The position numbers were made by a program, and so were the translations under genes. Below are positions 14,824-23,261 of a DNA stretch of 25,699 nt, piece by piece. The notes under the pieces were generated by a model. That model was not told the DNA's origin. It saw only the letters and a list, made by a program, of their open reading frames with translations, and did no database searches. The stretch is from Taibaiella sp. (GTDB taxonomy: Bacteria; Bacteroidota; Bacteroidia; Chitinophagales; Chitinophagaceae). Where the stretch lies: contig JAHHDV010000018.1 of assembly GCA_019739295.1 (NCBI GenBank), positions 1 to 25,699 on the forward strand. The letters run 5' to 3'. Position 1 is the stretch's first letter, and every line of letters starts with the position of its first letter.

Positions 14824-17259
14824 TTATTTCCGGCTCCTGTAGATCAGGCTCACAATGAAACCCATAAACATCAGTACAATACTGAACCACAGCAATCCGA
14901 TGAACGGGTAAACGATGACCTTGATGACGATGAAGTCATCCTGCTGGCCTCTCTGGAAAATATTGAATTCGACAGATTCTGTCTCCGGATCTATCTTAGA
15001 AATATTAGCGATGATCCCAAAGCTGTTCAATGTGTCATTCCGGGCAGTCACGCTATTGCCCGTGATCTGATACACAGGGTGTACTTCCCCCAGTTTTCCA
15101 TGGATATCATAAGCGGAAAGTGTGGCAATAGCCGCTACACTGTTGCTCGCCGGGTCTGAGGCATTGGAGCGCAGCCCCTCGTATACCAGGTAACCGTTGG
15201 CCATAAATACGGTATCCGATACCTGAAGTACAAACGGCCTGAAGTTGACCTCTTCTTTTTTCTGTTCCGGGTCACTGGTAGAAGAAATATAGGTAAAGAC
15301 ATCCCTGGTCAGGTAATTACGGGCAGCGGGGTTGGAACCCAGTCCTTCTTTCCCCTGGGTATTGACAAATACATTCGGATATAAATAGAAGGTTTCCAGC
15401 AGTTCATTGGTACCCGGATCACGTTTTTCAAACCTGATTTTGAAGTAATTGATCGGGGGGTCATTGTCCACAACGGAATCTCCAAGATAAGTTACCATAT
15501 ACTGACCCATGGGATAGGGTGTATTCCGGAACAAGAGCACATTCTCCCTGCTCTCCTTCAAATTCTCCTGGTAGGTCTCAAATCCAAAATCGGACACCTG
15601 CCCGGTGCTGTTCATTGAGATGATCTCTTTCTTATAAGAAGAGAAAAGAATAGCCAGCAGCATCAATCCGAATGCAAGGTGCGTCATCGCTCCCCCGGCT
15701 TTTTTCAACTGGAACTTCTGGAAGGAAACAATATAAAATACGTTCGCGATAATGGCAAATATCGAAGCAAAGCTAAAAGCTATTAATGCCATGCCCTGTA
15801 CCTTCTGAACCATTACCAAAAGGACAGTAAGCAATGCCGCAATGATGACCTGTAACACGAGCAGAACACCCAGTTTGCGCATTTCCGTCTTTTTGTACTT
15901 CAGGAACTGAACGGCTCCGCTTAAGATACCGATCAGCACTGCAAACCAGACTTGCTGCTTGTTATAAAAGGAAACAGGGTCTTCTATCGTGATCTCGTTA
16001 TCTGATACCAGCTTCCAGGCAGTGGCCCATATCGGTACCGAAGTATAAAATATAATCAATAAAGAAGACAGCAGCAAGGTTACCGAACCGATCAGCATCC
16101 AGAATTCCCTGGAACTTGTCGCTTCTTCGCCTGCGATCTTTGGCATTTTCCTCCACTTGGAAATCAATGCCCACAAACTCATCCCGGCCAGTATTGCAAT
16201 GACCAGCAGTAAATGGTAATACAAAGCTTTTCCTGCATCTGTGAACGCATGTACCGAAGTTTCACCCAGTACTCCGGTCCTGGTCAGGAACGTGGAATAC
16301 CAGATAAATATATAGGTCAGGGCTACAAAGATGAGCGATACCTTCAGGGACCTTCCTGTAGACTTATAGATAACGATCGTATGGATCGCGGCAATCATAA
16401 TGAGCCAGGGCACCAAGGAAGCATTCTCTACCGGGTCCCAGGCCCAATATCCCCCGAATGTCAATGATTCATACGCCCAGGCACCTCCCATCATAATACC
16501 TAATCCAAGGAATGCCCCGGTAGCTAAGGACCACCTCAGGGCCGGTTTGACAAATGACCTGTAATCATTTCTCCAAAGGGCTGCTATAGCGTAGGCAAAA
16601 GGGAATAATGTCATTGCGAAACCCAGGAATAATACCGGGGGATGTATCGTCATCCAGTAATTCTGGAGCAACGGATTCAGACCATTTCCGTCTTTAATGC
16701 GGCTCAGATAATCAGGCTGTGCAAATACCGGGGCATCGGACATCTCGTGCCGCAATAGCCTGAACGGGTTACTGCCTATATGGAAGATCTCGCCGAAATA
16801 AAATCCCAGTACCATAGTGGCCAGGAGCGCCTGGACCAGATTGACCACCACCATTACCCTGCTGTTCAGTTCGTTCCTGCCATTCAATACGATAAGTCCC
16901 AACAAGGCCTGCCAGAACATCCACAATAAAAAGCTTCCCTCAGACCCTTCCCAGAATGAAGACAGAATATACTTGACCGGCAGGTTCATAGATGAATGCC
17001 GCCAGGCATAGAAATATTCAAAATAATGGTTGAAGATGATGTAAAAAAGACAGAGGAATATGCCGATGATGGAAGCAAAATGAACAAAATAGCTTGTTTT
17101 TGCCAATTTAAGGAAACGGCCCCGGTCCCCCGCCTCTGAAGTATAAATGGACTTATAAAATCCAAACATACTCAATAACGAACTTACAAATGAAAGTAAA
17201 ATGAAAAACTGTCCGAGGTAGCCGGGTAGCAAATGTTCGCCCGGAAATGCTTCTGGCAT
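14824..17259 (-). CDS. ccmF: cytochrome c heme lyase, CcmF/CcsA family
   Basis: This 811-residue inner-membrane protein has many helices and the heme-handling signatures of CcmF. EGSEGSFLLWMFWQ lies at 104-117 and YWMTIHPPVLFLGF with a conserved His at about 206. The WWD motif region is at 258-285 (GGAWAYESLTFGG, YWAWDPVENASLVPW). A large periplasmic domain occupies roughly residues 545-775, and a final helix ends the protein. CcmF receives heme from holo-CcmE and attaches it to the CxxCH of apocytochrome c in the periplasm. The ccmE gene lies directly upstream with a 34-bp gap, so the two act together and are cotranscribed. The other Ccm genes are not in the window. In Bacteroidota this protein is often labelled CcsA. 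Confidence 0.94.
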   Translation of the reverse strand: MPEAFPGEHLLPGYLGQFFILLSFVSSLLSMFGFYKSIYTSEAGDRGRFLKLAKTSYFVHFASIIGIFLCLFYIIFNHYFEYFYAWRHSSMNLPVKYILSSFWEGSEGSFLLWMFWQALLGLIVLNGRNELNSRVMVVVNLVQALLATMVLGFYFGEIFHIGSNPFRLLRHEMSDAPVFAQPDYLSRIKDGNGLNPLLQNYWMTIHPPVLFLGFAMTLFPFAYAIAALWRNDYRSFVKPALRWSLATGAFLGLGIMMGGAWAYESLTFGGYWAWDPVENASLVPWLIMIAAIHTIVIYKSTGRSLKVSLIFVALTYIFIWYSTFLTRTGVLGETSVHAFTDAGKALYYHLLLVIAILAGMSLWALISKWRKMPKIAGEEATSSREFWMLIGSVTLLLSSLLIIFYTSVPIWATAWKLVSDNEITIEDPVSFYNKQQVWFAVLIGILSGAVQFLKYKKTEMRKLGVLLVLQVIIAALLTVLLVMVQKVQGMALIAFSFASIFAIIANVFYIVSFQKFQLKKAGGAMTHLAFGLMLLAILFSSYKKEIISMNSTGQVSDFGFETYQENLKESRENVLLFRNTPYPMGQYMVTYLGDSVVDNDPPINYFKIRFEKRDPGTNELLETFYLYPNVFVNTQGKEGLGSNPAARNYLTRDVFTYISSTSDPEQKKEEVNFRPFVLQVSDTVFMANGYLVYEGLRSNASDPASNSVAAIATLSAYDIHGKLGEVHPVYQITGNSVTARNDTLNSFGIIANISKIDPETESVEFNIFQRGQQDDFIVIKVIVYPFIGLLWFSIVLMFMGFIVSLIYRSRK

Positions 17260-17293
17260 GATATCTTTTCTAAAAGTGGTACAATGATAATCT

Positions 17294-17686
17294 TTAATAT
17301 TTCGCTTCTACAAACTGGTCGTTTTCATATTTGGACGGGCATTTCATCTGCATAGAAGTACAGATAAATATATCTCCATCCATAAATCCCATCATATTGA
17401 GCTGTTCTGCCCTTTCGAAGTCCGTAGGTTTGGCATCTTTAAAGATTACTTTGCGCACATTTCCTTTCTTATCGACTGCGTGAAAAGAAAATTCATTAGG
17501 GTTTTGAATCCGGTCATATACAATAGCCTTGGTCGTATCCAGGAAAGCAGGGATCTTGAATGTCTTACCGGGTTTATCTTCTGCAGATGCAAATGTCTGA
17601 ACGCTTGTAAAACCTTCAAAGCTGCTCAAAACCACGGCAAGCGTGGCTGCCACTACCAGTAGAATGATGATGTGAATTTTTTTCAT
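17294..17686 (-). CDS. ccmE: cytochrome c maturation heme chaperone CcmE (CxxxY type)
   Basis: From ATG 17686 the protein has 130 residues: a short basic start and one N-terminal signal anchor (IHIIILLVVAATLAVVL), then the OB-fold domain. It has the conserved FSFHAVDKKG, then KVIFKDAKPTDFERAEQL, GFMDGDIF and the end MKCPSKY. CcmE carries heme from CcmC to CcmF across the periplasmic face of the membrane. The classical HxxxY heme-binding motif is replaced by C-P-S-K-Y, the CxxxY variant known from Desulfovibrio and archaea, in which Cys makes the covalent link. The frame is open upstream to 17866, but those residues cross the promoter and are rejected. Confidence 0.92.
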   Translation of the reverse strand: MKKIHIIILLVVAATLAVVLSSFEGFTSVQTFASAEDKPGKTFKIPAFLDTTKAIVYDRIQNPNEFSFHAVDKKGNVRKVIFKDAKPTDFERAEQLNMMGFMDGDIFICTSMQMKCPSKYENDQFVEAKY

Positions 17687-17721
17687 AACCCGATACTTTA
17701 TCAAAAATTTCCGCCCCGGTC

Positions 17722-17753
17722 TTTTTCTTTTTATCCCTATCGAAAAAGAAAAA
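17722..17753 (-). repeat. perfect 11-bp inverted repeat in the ccmEF leader
   Basis: TTTTTCTTTTT (17722-17732) and AAAAAGAAAAA (17743-17753) are exact reverse complements with a 10-bp spacer. The repeat lies between the -7 element at 17780 and the ccmE start, so it would be an AU-rich stem-loop in the mRNA leader. On the minus strand it ends in a T run, so it could also act as a weak attenuator or terminator. Confidence 0.5.
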
Positions 17754-17779
17754 ACAGAGAGGCTTTTTATTTTCGAGTG

Positions 17780-17787
17780 CAAAGGTA
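17780..17787 (-). promoter_or_regulatory. ccmE: -7 promoter element for ccmE-ccmF (TACCTTTG on minus strand)
   Basis: The plus-strand CAAAGGTA is the exact reverse of TAnnTTTG and lies about 95 bp before the ccmE ATG, between it and the hydrolase stop. It suggests that ccmEF has its own promoter separate from the upstream alpha/beta hydrolase gene. Confidence 0.55.
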
Positions 17788-17841
17788 AGCCATAATTGTC
17801 AAGGTAGTCATACAATAAAGTGTATACAGGATAAGGAATGC

Positions 17842-18630
17842 CTATAAGTTGAAGCAAAAATGACAAAATGATGACAAATCCTGAAGCAGCCGGTCCGGTG
17901 CCTCATACATAGACATGTGTCCTGTCTGGTCATAAATATGCACATCATTGACCTGTGCCAGGTATGCCTGTGCAAGTGCATGGTCAGGAGGTGTAGCCTT
18001 ATCTTCCGTGCCGATGATCCATTGTACAGGAATACCGTTATCCTTCAGCACGGCAGTCCGGTCCGGCCGATGCATCATGGCCGTGTAGAAGTTGGTCAAA
18101 GCCACAGTGCTCAAAGCCATCCCCTTATCCGCAACCATCTGAACCGTATCCGGATGCTCTGCAGCAAATGATGCTGCAAATAAGTTGCCAGCCATTTCTT
18201 TGAGGAACCTCTGCCTGGCATCATCTCCTTTACGGATCAACTGTATGGATTTCCTTCTGGTCTCTTTCTTTTCCTCACTATCTGCGGAAGCGAGGCTATG
18301 GATCAATGAAAGACCTGCTATCTTTTCAGGAAATAATTCGAGGCAGGCCATAGCCGTATAGCCTCCCATCGAGTGTCCTGCGATAATAACATTTTCAAGG
18401 TTTTCCCTGTCTATGACGGACCGGATGCCCCGGGCCATATCTTCTATACGCAGGGATTCTTCCGCTACGCCTTCGCTCAGTCCTGCGCCGGGAAGATCCG
18501 GAAGGTAAAGCTTAAACGACCGGGATAAAGCAGGAACGATTGTATGCCAGGTAGTATGATCACTTGGGAATCCGTGGATCAGGATGACAGGCTTACCCTC
18601 ACCTGCGGTCTGGTAATGCAGCATAACCAT
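17842..18630 (-). CDS. alpha/beta hydrolase
   Basis: The 262-residue protein from ATG 18630 has the alpha/beta hydrolase fold: the oxyanion-hole motif VILIHGFPSDHTTW near the N-terminus, the nucleophile elbow AGHSMGG, an acid in IIGTEDKATPP, and the catalytic His in QTGHMSMYEAP. The cap region between is mostly helical. This class covers esterases, lipases and C-C hydrolases, and nothing here fixes the substrate. There is no signal peptide, so it is cytoplasmic. A TACATTTG element lies 18 bp upstream of the chosen ATG; the next in-frame ATG at 18624 is also possible, and an upstream TTG at 18636 is less likely. Confidence 0.9.
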   Translation of the reverse strand: MVMLHYQTAGEGKPVILIHGFPSDHTTWHTIVPALSRSFKLYLPDLPGAGLSEGVAEESLRIEDMARGIRSVIDRENLENVIIAGHSMGGYTAMACLELFPEKIAGLSLIHSLASADSEEKKETRRKSIQLIRKGDDARQRFLKEMAGNLFAASFAAEHPDTVQMVADKGMALSTVALTNFYTAMMHRPDRTAVLKDNGIPVQWIIGTEDKATPPDHALAQAYLAQVNDVHIYDQTGHMSMYEAPDRLLQDLSSFCHFCFNL

Positions 18631-18647
18631 ATTCAAATAGTACGGAT

Positions 18648-18655
18648 CAAATGTA
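18648..18655 (-). promoter_or_regulatory. -7 promoter element for the alpha/beta hydrolase (TACATTTG on minus strand)
   Basis: The plus-strand CAAATGTA is an exact reverse match to TAnnTTTG. The leader would be only about 10 to 17 nt, which favours one of the inner start codons over the upstream TTG. Confidence 0.5.
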
Positions 18656-18844
18656 ATAAGATAATATCAACCTGAGCATAATTTCAATCTAAAATAAGGG
18701 GATAAAATTCCTGTAATGCCATGATATGATCAGCAGCCTTCTCTTCACAGGTACCGGGCAGGCATAGAGATGGCAAAAAGTTTAAAGCAACAGGTCTCCT
18801 TTGATTGCAGGTTATCAGAAAACAATAAAAGTCAGAATAATAAA

Positions 18845-18890
18845 GAGGCGGTCTACTGCATCTGGCCGGGCAAACATCTGAGACCGCCTC
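18845..18890 (-). terminator. stem-loop terminator of the thiolase gene
   Basis: GAGGCGGTCT (18845-18854) and AGACCGCCTC (18881-18890) form a perfect 10-bp stem with a 26-nt loop. Read on the minus strand it is followed by TTTATTATT. It lies 91 bp beyond the thiolase stop. Confidence 0.7.
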
Positions 18891-18980
18891 CTGAATTATC
18901 TTAAGTTGTATTCAATGTAAGGAATATTCCTCTTGGTCAGCACCTATAAATTTTCTTCTTGAATGCTGACTTAAACTGTA

Positions 18981-20165
18981 TTAGTCCAGTTTTTCAATCA
19001 CCACGGAGCTCGCTCCTCCACCTCCGTTACAAATACCGACAGCTCCATACTTACCGTTTTTCTGGCGAAGTACATTGATCAGCGTCACCAGGATTCTCGC
19101 TCCGCTTGCACCCAGAGGATGTCCCATGCTGACAGCGCCCCCGTTGACATTTACTTTCTCCGGGTCCAGCTTCATCATATCCATATTTACCAATCCCACT
19201 ACGGCAAAGGCTTCATTCAATTCATAATAATCGATATCTTCCATATTCAAGCCTGCTTTCTTCACAGCTTTCGGTACTGCTACTGAAGGAGTGGTCGTGA
19301 ACCATTCCGGGGCCTGCTCTGCATCCGCATAACCTTTGATAACGGCCAATGGCTTTAATCCTAAAGATTCGGCCTTTTCCCTGCTCATCAGCACCAATGC
19401 TGCAGCACCGTCGTTCATCGTACTCGAGTTCGCTGCAGTCACACTTCCGTCCTTAACGAATGCTGATTTCAGCTCCGGGATCTTATCGAACTTCACATTG
19501 AAAGGCTCCTCATCTTTAGCAAAAACGACAGGGTCGCCTTTTCTCTGTGGAATAGAAACCGGGATGATCTCTTCCTCGAATAATCCGGAATTTACCGCAT
19601 TCTGGCTCCTTTTATAAGAAGTGATCGCAAATTCGTCCTGCGCTTCCCTGGAGATTTGCTTATCTGATGCACATAGCTCGGCACAGTTGCCCATCATCTG
19701 GTTGCTGTACACATCCTGAAGCCCATCCTTCACGATGCCATCTATCAGGCTGATATTGCCATATTTATTTCCCCATCTTAATTTGTCATTATAGAAAGGA
19801 ACATTGCTCATACTTTCCATACCTCCGGCTACCACGATTTCCGCATCACCCAACAGGATGGATTGAGCACCTTGCATGACTGCTTTCAAACCACTGGCGC
19901 AGACTTTGTTCACTGTAGTACAATTCACCGTATCCGGCAGACCGGCAAACTTTGCAGCCTGGCGCGCGGGTGCCTGTCCCAAATTGGCCTGCATGACACA
20001 GCCCATCAATACATCATCTACCATATCCGCCCGGATACCGGCTTTCTCGATGGCGCCTTTGATCACAAAGCCGCCTAGTTCTGTAGCAGAAAATCCTTTA
20101 AGGCTTCCTCCCCAACTTCCGATTGCAGTACGAACTGCTGCTACAATGACTACTTCTTTATTCAT
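18981..20165 (-). CDS. acetyl-CoA C-acyltransferase (thiolase)
   Basis: The 394-residue protein is a full-length thiolase. The acyl-accepting Cys is C89 (NKVCASGLKAV). The C-terminal catalytic residues are His at about 349 (NGGAVSMGHPLGASGARI) and Cys at about 379 (GICNGGGGASS). Thiolases condense two acetyl-CoA to acetoacetyl-CoA or cleave 3-ketoacyl-CoA in beta-oxidation. The sequence resembles the biosynthetic/AtoB type (SMGHPLGASG, short loop), but direction and chain length cannot be decided. It is a single-gene unit with its own promoter (20258-20265) and terminator. Confidence 0.95.
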   Translation of the reverse strand: MNKEVVIVAAVRTAIGSWGGSLKGFSATELGGFVIKGAIEKAGIRADMVDDVLMGCVMQANLGQAPARQAAKFAGLPDTVNCTTVNKVCASGLKAVMQGAQSILLGDAEIVVAGGMESMSNVPFYNDKLRWGNKYGNISLIDGIVKDGLQDVYSNQMMGNCAELCASDKQISREAQDEFAITSYKRSQNAVNSGLFEEEIIPVSIPQRKGDPVVFAKDEEPFNVKFDKIPELKSAFVKDGSVTAANSSTMNDGAAALVLMSREKAESLGLKPLAVIKGYADAEQAPEWFTTTPSVAVPKAVKKAGLNMEDIDYYELNEAFAVVGLVNMDMMKLDPEKVNVNGGAVSMGHPLGASGARILVTLINVLRQKNGKYGAVGICNGGGGASSVVIEKLD

Positions 20166-20257
20166 CTTAATTAAGTTTTAATAAAAATTGAGGGACGAAT
20201 TTAGGAAATTCAATCAGAAATGTATCAGAATTTAATAATGACAATATATTATTTACA

Positions 20258-20265
20258 CAAAAGTA
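20258..20265 (-). promoter_or_regulatory. -7 promoter element for the thiolase (TACTTTTG on minus strand)
   Basis: The plus-strand CAAAAGTA is the exact reverse of TAnnTTTG, about 93 bp before the thiolase ATG at 20165. It is placed back to back with the CPBP protease promoter at 20336. Confidence 0.5.
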
Positions 20266-20335
20266 AAATGAATGTGCATAACGGAACCTCCATGCCTGTC
20301 CCCTGATATAATAAGTCATTACCGTTTCTATGTAG

Positions 20336-20343
20336 TACATTTG
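20336..20343 (+). promoter_or_regulatory. -7 promoter element for the CPBP-cdsA unit (TACATTTG)
   Basis: TACATTTG matches TAnnTTTG exactly and lies 38 bp before ATG 20381. It gives a leader of about 30 nt. A clear -33 TTTG is not seen. Confidence 0.55.
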
Positions 20344-20380
20344 TGCCCTAATCAAGAACCAGTAAAACCCAATAGCATCC

Positions 20381-21301
20381 ATGTTTAAAGGATACCTCAG
20401 AGAGCACCCGGCTATTTTCCAGCTTTCAGTTTTTGTAGGAATATGGAGTACATTACAATTGATCACATATTTACTATTACCTAAAATGATCTCTTTCTTA
20501 TATGGCCAGAATACCTCCGGCATCGCTGGGGATGGCCTGTCCACACAACAAGAAATAGATGCTTATATGATGATCAACGGGATCAGCTCTTTCCTGTGTT
20601 TTGTACTTCCTCCCATATTATTCGCAAGTGTGGCAGCGCCCAAAGTCATGCCTTACCTGGAGATCAAAAAGGATCATCTCAGGAGGATCGCCTTAGCCGT
20701 TTGTCTCGGAATAGGTATGGTACTTGTATTTCCAATACTGGGACACTGGATCAACCTGGCCAACTGGGGAGAAGCTGCAAAGGAAAATATGCAGCAGCTC
20801 ATTGAAAGAAATAATGCCATCTTCTCTGATCCGGATTTCTCTTCTTTGTTGAGAAATCTTATCGTAATGGCCTTATTACCAGCTATCGGGGAAGAATTAT
20901 TCTTCAGAGGAATGGTACAGCGGTTTGCCAACTCATGGCTCAGGAACCCCAGGAATGCTATCATTTTTACTTCTCTGTTTTTTGCTTTCATACACCTTCA
21001 GATCGTTAATTTCCTACCGATTTTTCTGGCCAGCTGCCTGTTGGGATACATTTTCCATACCACCGGTAACCTGCTGATCACCATCATTGTGCATTTTGTG
21101 TACAATTCTATACAAATCTTATTGAGATATACACCACAAAATAATGAAAACCAAAATTTTGAATACATCATTTTATTCGTTATCGGGCTATTGATATCGG
21201 CTTGTTGCTGGTATCTTTTCCGCCGGTACCAATCTCCGCTTTCCAAAAACTGGGGAGTACACGAACCCGGTGAATCACAAGGAAATAAAGCAATTAATTA
21301 A
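20381..21301 (+). CDS. CPBP family intramembrane metalloprotease (CAAX protease-like)
   Basis: The 306-residue membrane protein has about eight hydrophobic spans. The CPBP (Abi) motifs are in order: GEELFFRG with E171, E172 and R176, FAFIHL with H205, and a third His in IIVHFVYN (H238). These residues form the glutamate/His active site of Rce1-like proteases. Bacterial members process membrane proteins or act in immunity to bacteriocins, and most have no known substrate. The gene is followed by cdsA after 22 bp and both are probably cotranscribed. This neighbourhood is common in Bacteroidota and suggests an envelope role. Confidence 0.9.
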   Translation: MFKGYLREHPAIFQLSVFVGIWSTLQLITYLLLPKMISFLYGQNTSGIAGDGLSTQQEIDAYMMINGISSFLCFVLPPILFASVAAPKVMPYLEIKKDHLRRIALAVCLGIGMVLVFPILGHWINLANWGEAAKENMQQLIERNNAIFSDPDFSSLLRNLIVMALLPAIGEELFFRGMVQRFANSWLRNPRNAIIFTSLFFAFIHLQIVNFLPIFLASCLLGYIFHTTGNLLITIIVHFVYNSIQILLRYTPQNNENQNFEYIILFVIGLLISACCWYLFRRYQSPLSKNWGVHEPGESQGNKAIN

Positions 21302-21323
21302 AACAATAATTAAAATATTTTTT

Positions 21324-22143
21324 ATGAATTGGCCGGTATTCTTCACAAGGTTGGGCTCAGCAGTTATTTTTACAGGGATCATGCTTCTCGGGTTGATGTA
21401 TGAACATCCTATGGCCATTTTGCTCCTTGCCGCCCTGGTTATCTTCCTGTGCATTAAAGAGTTTTTCAATATCAGCAAGCAGATATATGCAGATCAGCAT
21501 TTTACTTCCTTTCACTTTCTGATCTCCCTGGCTGCTTCTGCTTACCTGATCGTATGTATGATCATTAAAATACCGGAAGCCTTTTTAGTACTTACCATTA
21601 TCCCGGTATCCCTCCTCATCTGGTCCGCCCTGAGCAAAAAAAAACACTTTAGCAGCCACTCTCACCACATTGATTTCCACACTTTATATAGGATTACCTA
21701 TAGCAATGATGGTAGACCTGAGAAATTATGCTATGGTCGTTCCTGTGGGTATCGTCTGCCTGATCTGGGTAAATGATACAATGGCTTATATCACCGGTTC
21801 TTTTATCGGCAGGACAACATTTACGGATATATCCCCCAAGAAGACCATAGAAGGGACTGTGGGGGGGATTGTATTTACAATGATCATCGGCTGGGTATTC
21901 GGTAGTTATATGCAGGACTATTTATTGCCCATCCACTGGATGGTGATAGCCGGTATCGTGGCTATAGCAGGGACACTGGGTGACCTGCTGGAGTCCCAGA
22001 TGAAAAGGAAAGCAGGTATCAAGGATTCGGGGAATATCCTGCCGGGACATGGCGGAGCACTGGACCGGTTTGACTCCTTATTGGCTGTTCTGCCGTTCGT
22101 CTATTTATATTTTCATTCTTTTGCCAACCCTCATCTTCTTTGA
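21324..22143 (+). CDS. cdsA: phosphatidate cytidylyltransferase CdsA, frameshifted at an A9 run
   Basis: CdsA makes CDP-diacylglycerol from phosphatidate and CTP in the inner membrane. The frame from ATG 21324 (MNWPVFFTRLGSAVIFTG) encodes the first helices and then runs out of the family frame at A9 (21636-21644). With A8 the sequence continues as SKKNTLAATLTTLISTLYIG and joins the downstream frame, giving 272 residues, the family size. The CdsA signature is complete in the C-terminal part: LLESQMKRKAGIKDSGNILPGHGG followed by ALDRFDSLL. An earlier Met at 21270 overlaps the protease gene and is less likely. Because cdsA is normally essential, the break is probably a read error, or slippage at the A9 tract restores the frame. 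Confidence 0.9.
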
Positions 22144-22159
22144 TTTTCGCAAAGTTGCT

Positions 22160-22167
22160 TACTTTTG
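22160..22167 (+). promoter_or_regulatory. psd: -7 promoter element for psd (TACTTTTG)
   Basis: TACTTTTG matches TAnnTTTG exactly, 17 bp after the cdsA stop and 23 bp before the psd ATG. It suggests that psd can be transcribed separately from cdsA. Confidence 0.55.
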
Positions 22168-22189
22168 CAGTCCATTTTAAAAACAATTC

Positions 22190-22852
22190 ATGTATTTACA
22201 TAAAGAAGGAAATATCCACATTCTTGCAGCTACGACTCTTTTTATCGTTATCAGCCTGGCTTCTTTTTTCCTGTTACCGGAAAGCCTGAACTGGCTGTAC
22301 TGGGTGATCATGATTATTTCTTTCCTGCTGTGGTTCTGGGTATTATGGTTTTTCAGGATACCTGACAGAAACTATACCAAAGGCAAGGATCTGGTGGTCG
22401 CACCTGCAGATGGTAAGGTCGTAACGATCGAAGAGACTTTCGAACCTGAATATTTCAAAGACAAAAGGCTCCAGGTCAGCATCTTCATGTCTCCGCTGAA
22501 TGTGCATGTCAACAGGAGTCCGGTTACAGGCCGTGTCCGATATGTCAAATATCATCCCGGCAAATTCTTAGTAGCCTGGCATCCCAAGTCCAGCACTGAG
22601 AACGAAAGAACAACCATTGTGATCGAAAATGAAATGCAGCCGCTCCTGCTCAGGCAGATAGCCGGAGCTATGGCCAGGAGGATCAAATACTATGTGAAGG
22701 AAGGAAACACAATCGAGCAGAATGCGGAATTCGGCTTTATCCGCTTCGGGTCCAGGGTAGATATCTTCTTCCCGCTGGGTACCCGGATCGATGTAAAGGT
22801 GGGTGATGCAGTACAGGGCGGTATTACCGTACTGAGCCGTTTCAGAAAATAA
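22190..22852 (+). CDS. psd: phosphatidylserine decarboxylase, short (archaeal-like) type
   Basis: The 220-residue protein makes phosphatidylethanolamine from phosphatidylserine. Two N-terminal helices (residues 10-55) anchor it in the membrane. The conserved core follows: VVAPADGKVV (69-78), SIFMSPLNVHVNRSPVTG (97-114), YHPGKFLVAW, ERTTIVIE and the self-cleavage site FIRFGSRVDIF. S188 of the G187-S188 pair becomes the pyruvoyl group of the small subunit. The family is the short PSD family that lacks the LGST motif of the long enzymes. It is adjacent to cdsA, which supplies the CDP-diacylglycerol precursor of phosphatidylserine. Confidence 0.95.
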   Translation: MYLHKEGNIHILAATTLFIVISLASFFLLPESLNWLYWVIMIISFLLWFWVLWFFRIPDRNYTKGKDLVVAPADGKVVTIEETFEPEYFKDKRLQVSIFMSPLNVHVNRSPVTGRVRYVKYHPGKFLVAWHPKSSTENERTTIVIENEMQPLLLRQIAGAMARRIKYYVKEGNTIEQNAEFGFIRFGSRVDIFFPLGTRIDVKVGDAVQGGITVLSRFRK

Positions 22853-23261
22853 TACCCCGGGAAACCCAGAGCAGGATGAATGTAGCATTAAAGATACGTT
22901 ACAGGATTATGCCGTTCCTTAATCAGTTATACTGGAAGAAATAGGATTATAGCCTGTTCATTCCGATGAACGGTCATACCAGATTACCCTATTGCTTCAA
23001 TATGTGCCTGTTCAAAACTGTTAGTGTTTTTAAATCTTTCCAATAACAAATAAATAAACTGCTACTATCTGAAGCAAATCCAATAAGCGCTCAGATAAAA
23101 TATAAAATTTTGAATATCAACTTTTTATACCCTCACTCTTCATTCAATATTTTGGTAATTCTTTCTAAGTATTTAGTTAAGGATGGAACTTTAACCCGGA
23201 TGGCAGACTATCTTGCTGATGAATTTTTATTAAATCAACCCAACAAAAATTAAAAACACAC
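22853..23261. other. intergenic stretch, no gene recognised
   Basis: About 410 bp between psd and the next lipoprotein gene. A small perfect hairpin GTTCAT-TCCG-ATGAAC occurs at 22956-22971 and could be part of a psd terminator, though no T run follows. The remainder is AT-rich, with TATTTTGG (near 23148) as the nearest approach to a -7 element for the lipoprotein gene. Confidence 0.45.

Larger units (their letters stand above)
18637..18980. other. intergenic stretch with hydrolase promoter and thiolase terminator
   Basis: This stretch of about 340 bp holds no convincing gene. It contains the hydrolase promoter (18648-18655), a strong hairpin (18845-18890) that ends the thiolase transcript, and a weaker inverted repeat GTCAGCA...TGCTGAC (18936-18970). 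The rest is AT-rich and unremarkable. Confidence 0.5.

Noticed and set aside
18921..18970. Palindrome GGAATATTCC and repeat GTCAGCA...TGCTGAC after the thiolase
   Set aside because: Short, without clear position relative to a promoter, and the stronger hairpin at 18845-18890 already explains termination.
20167..20544. 125-codon minus-strand frame across the thiolase/CPBP divergent region
   Set aside because: It covers two promoter elements and the start of the CPBP gene; its protein has no recognisable features.
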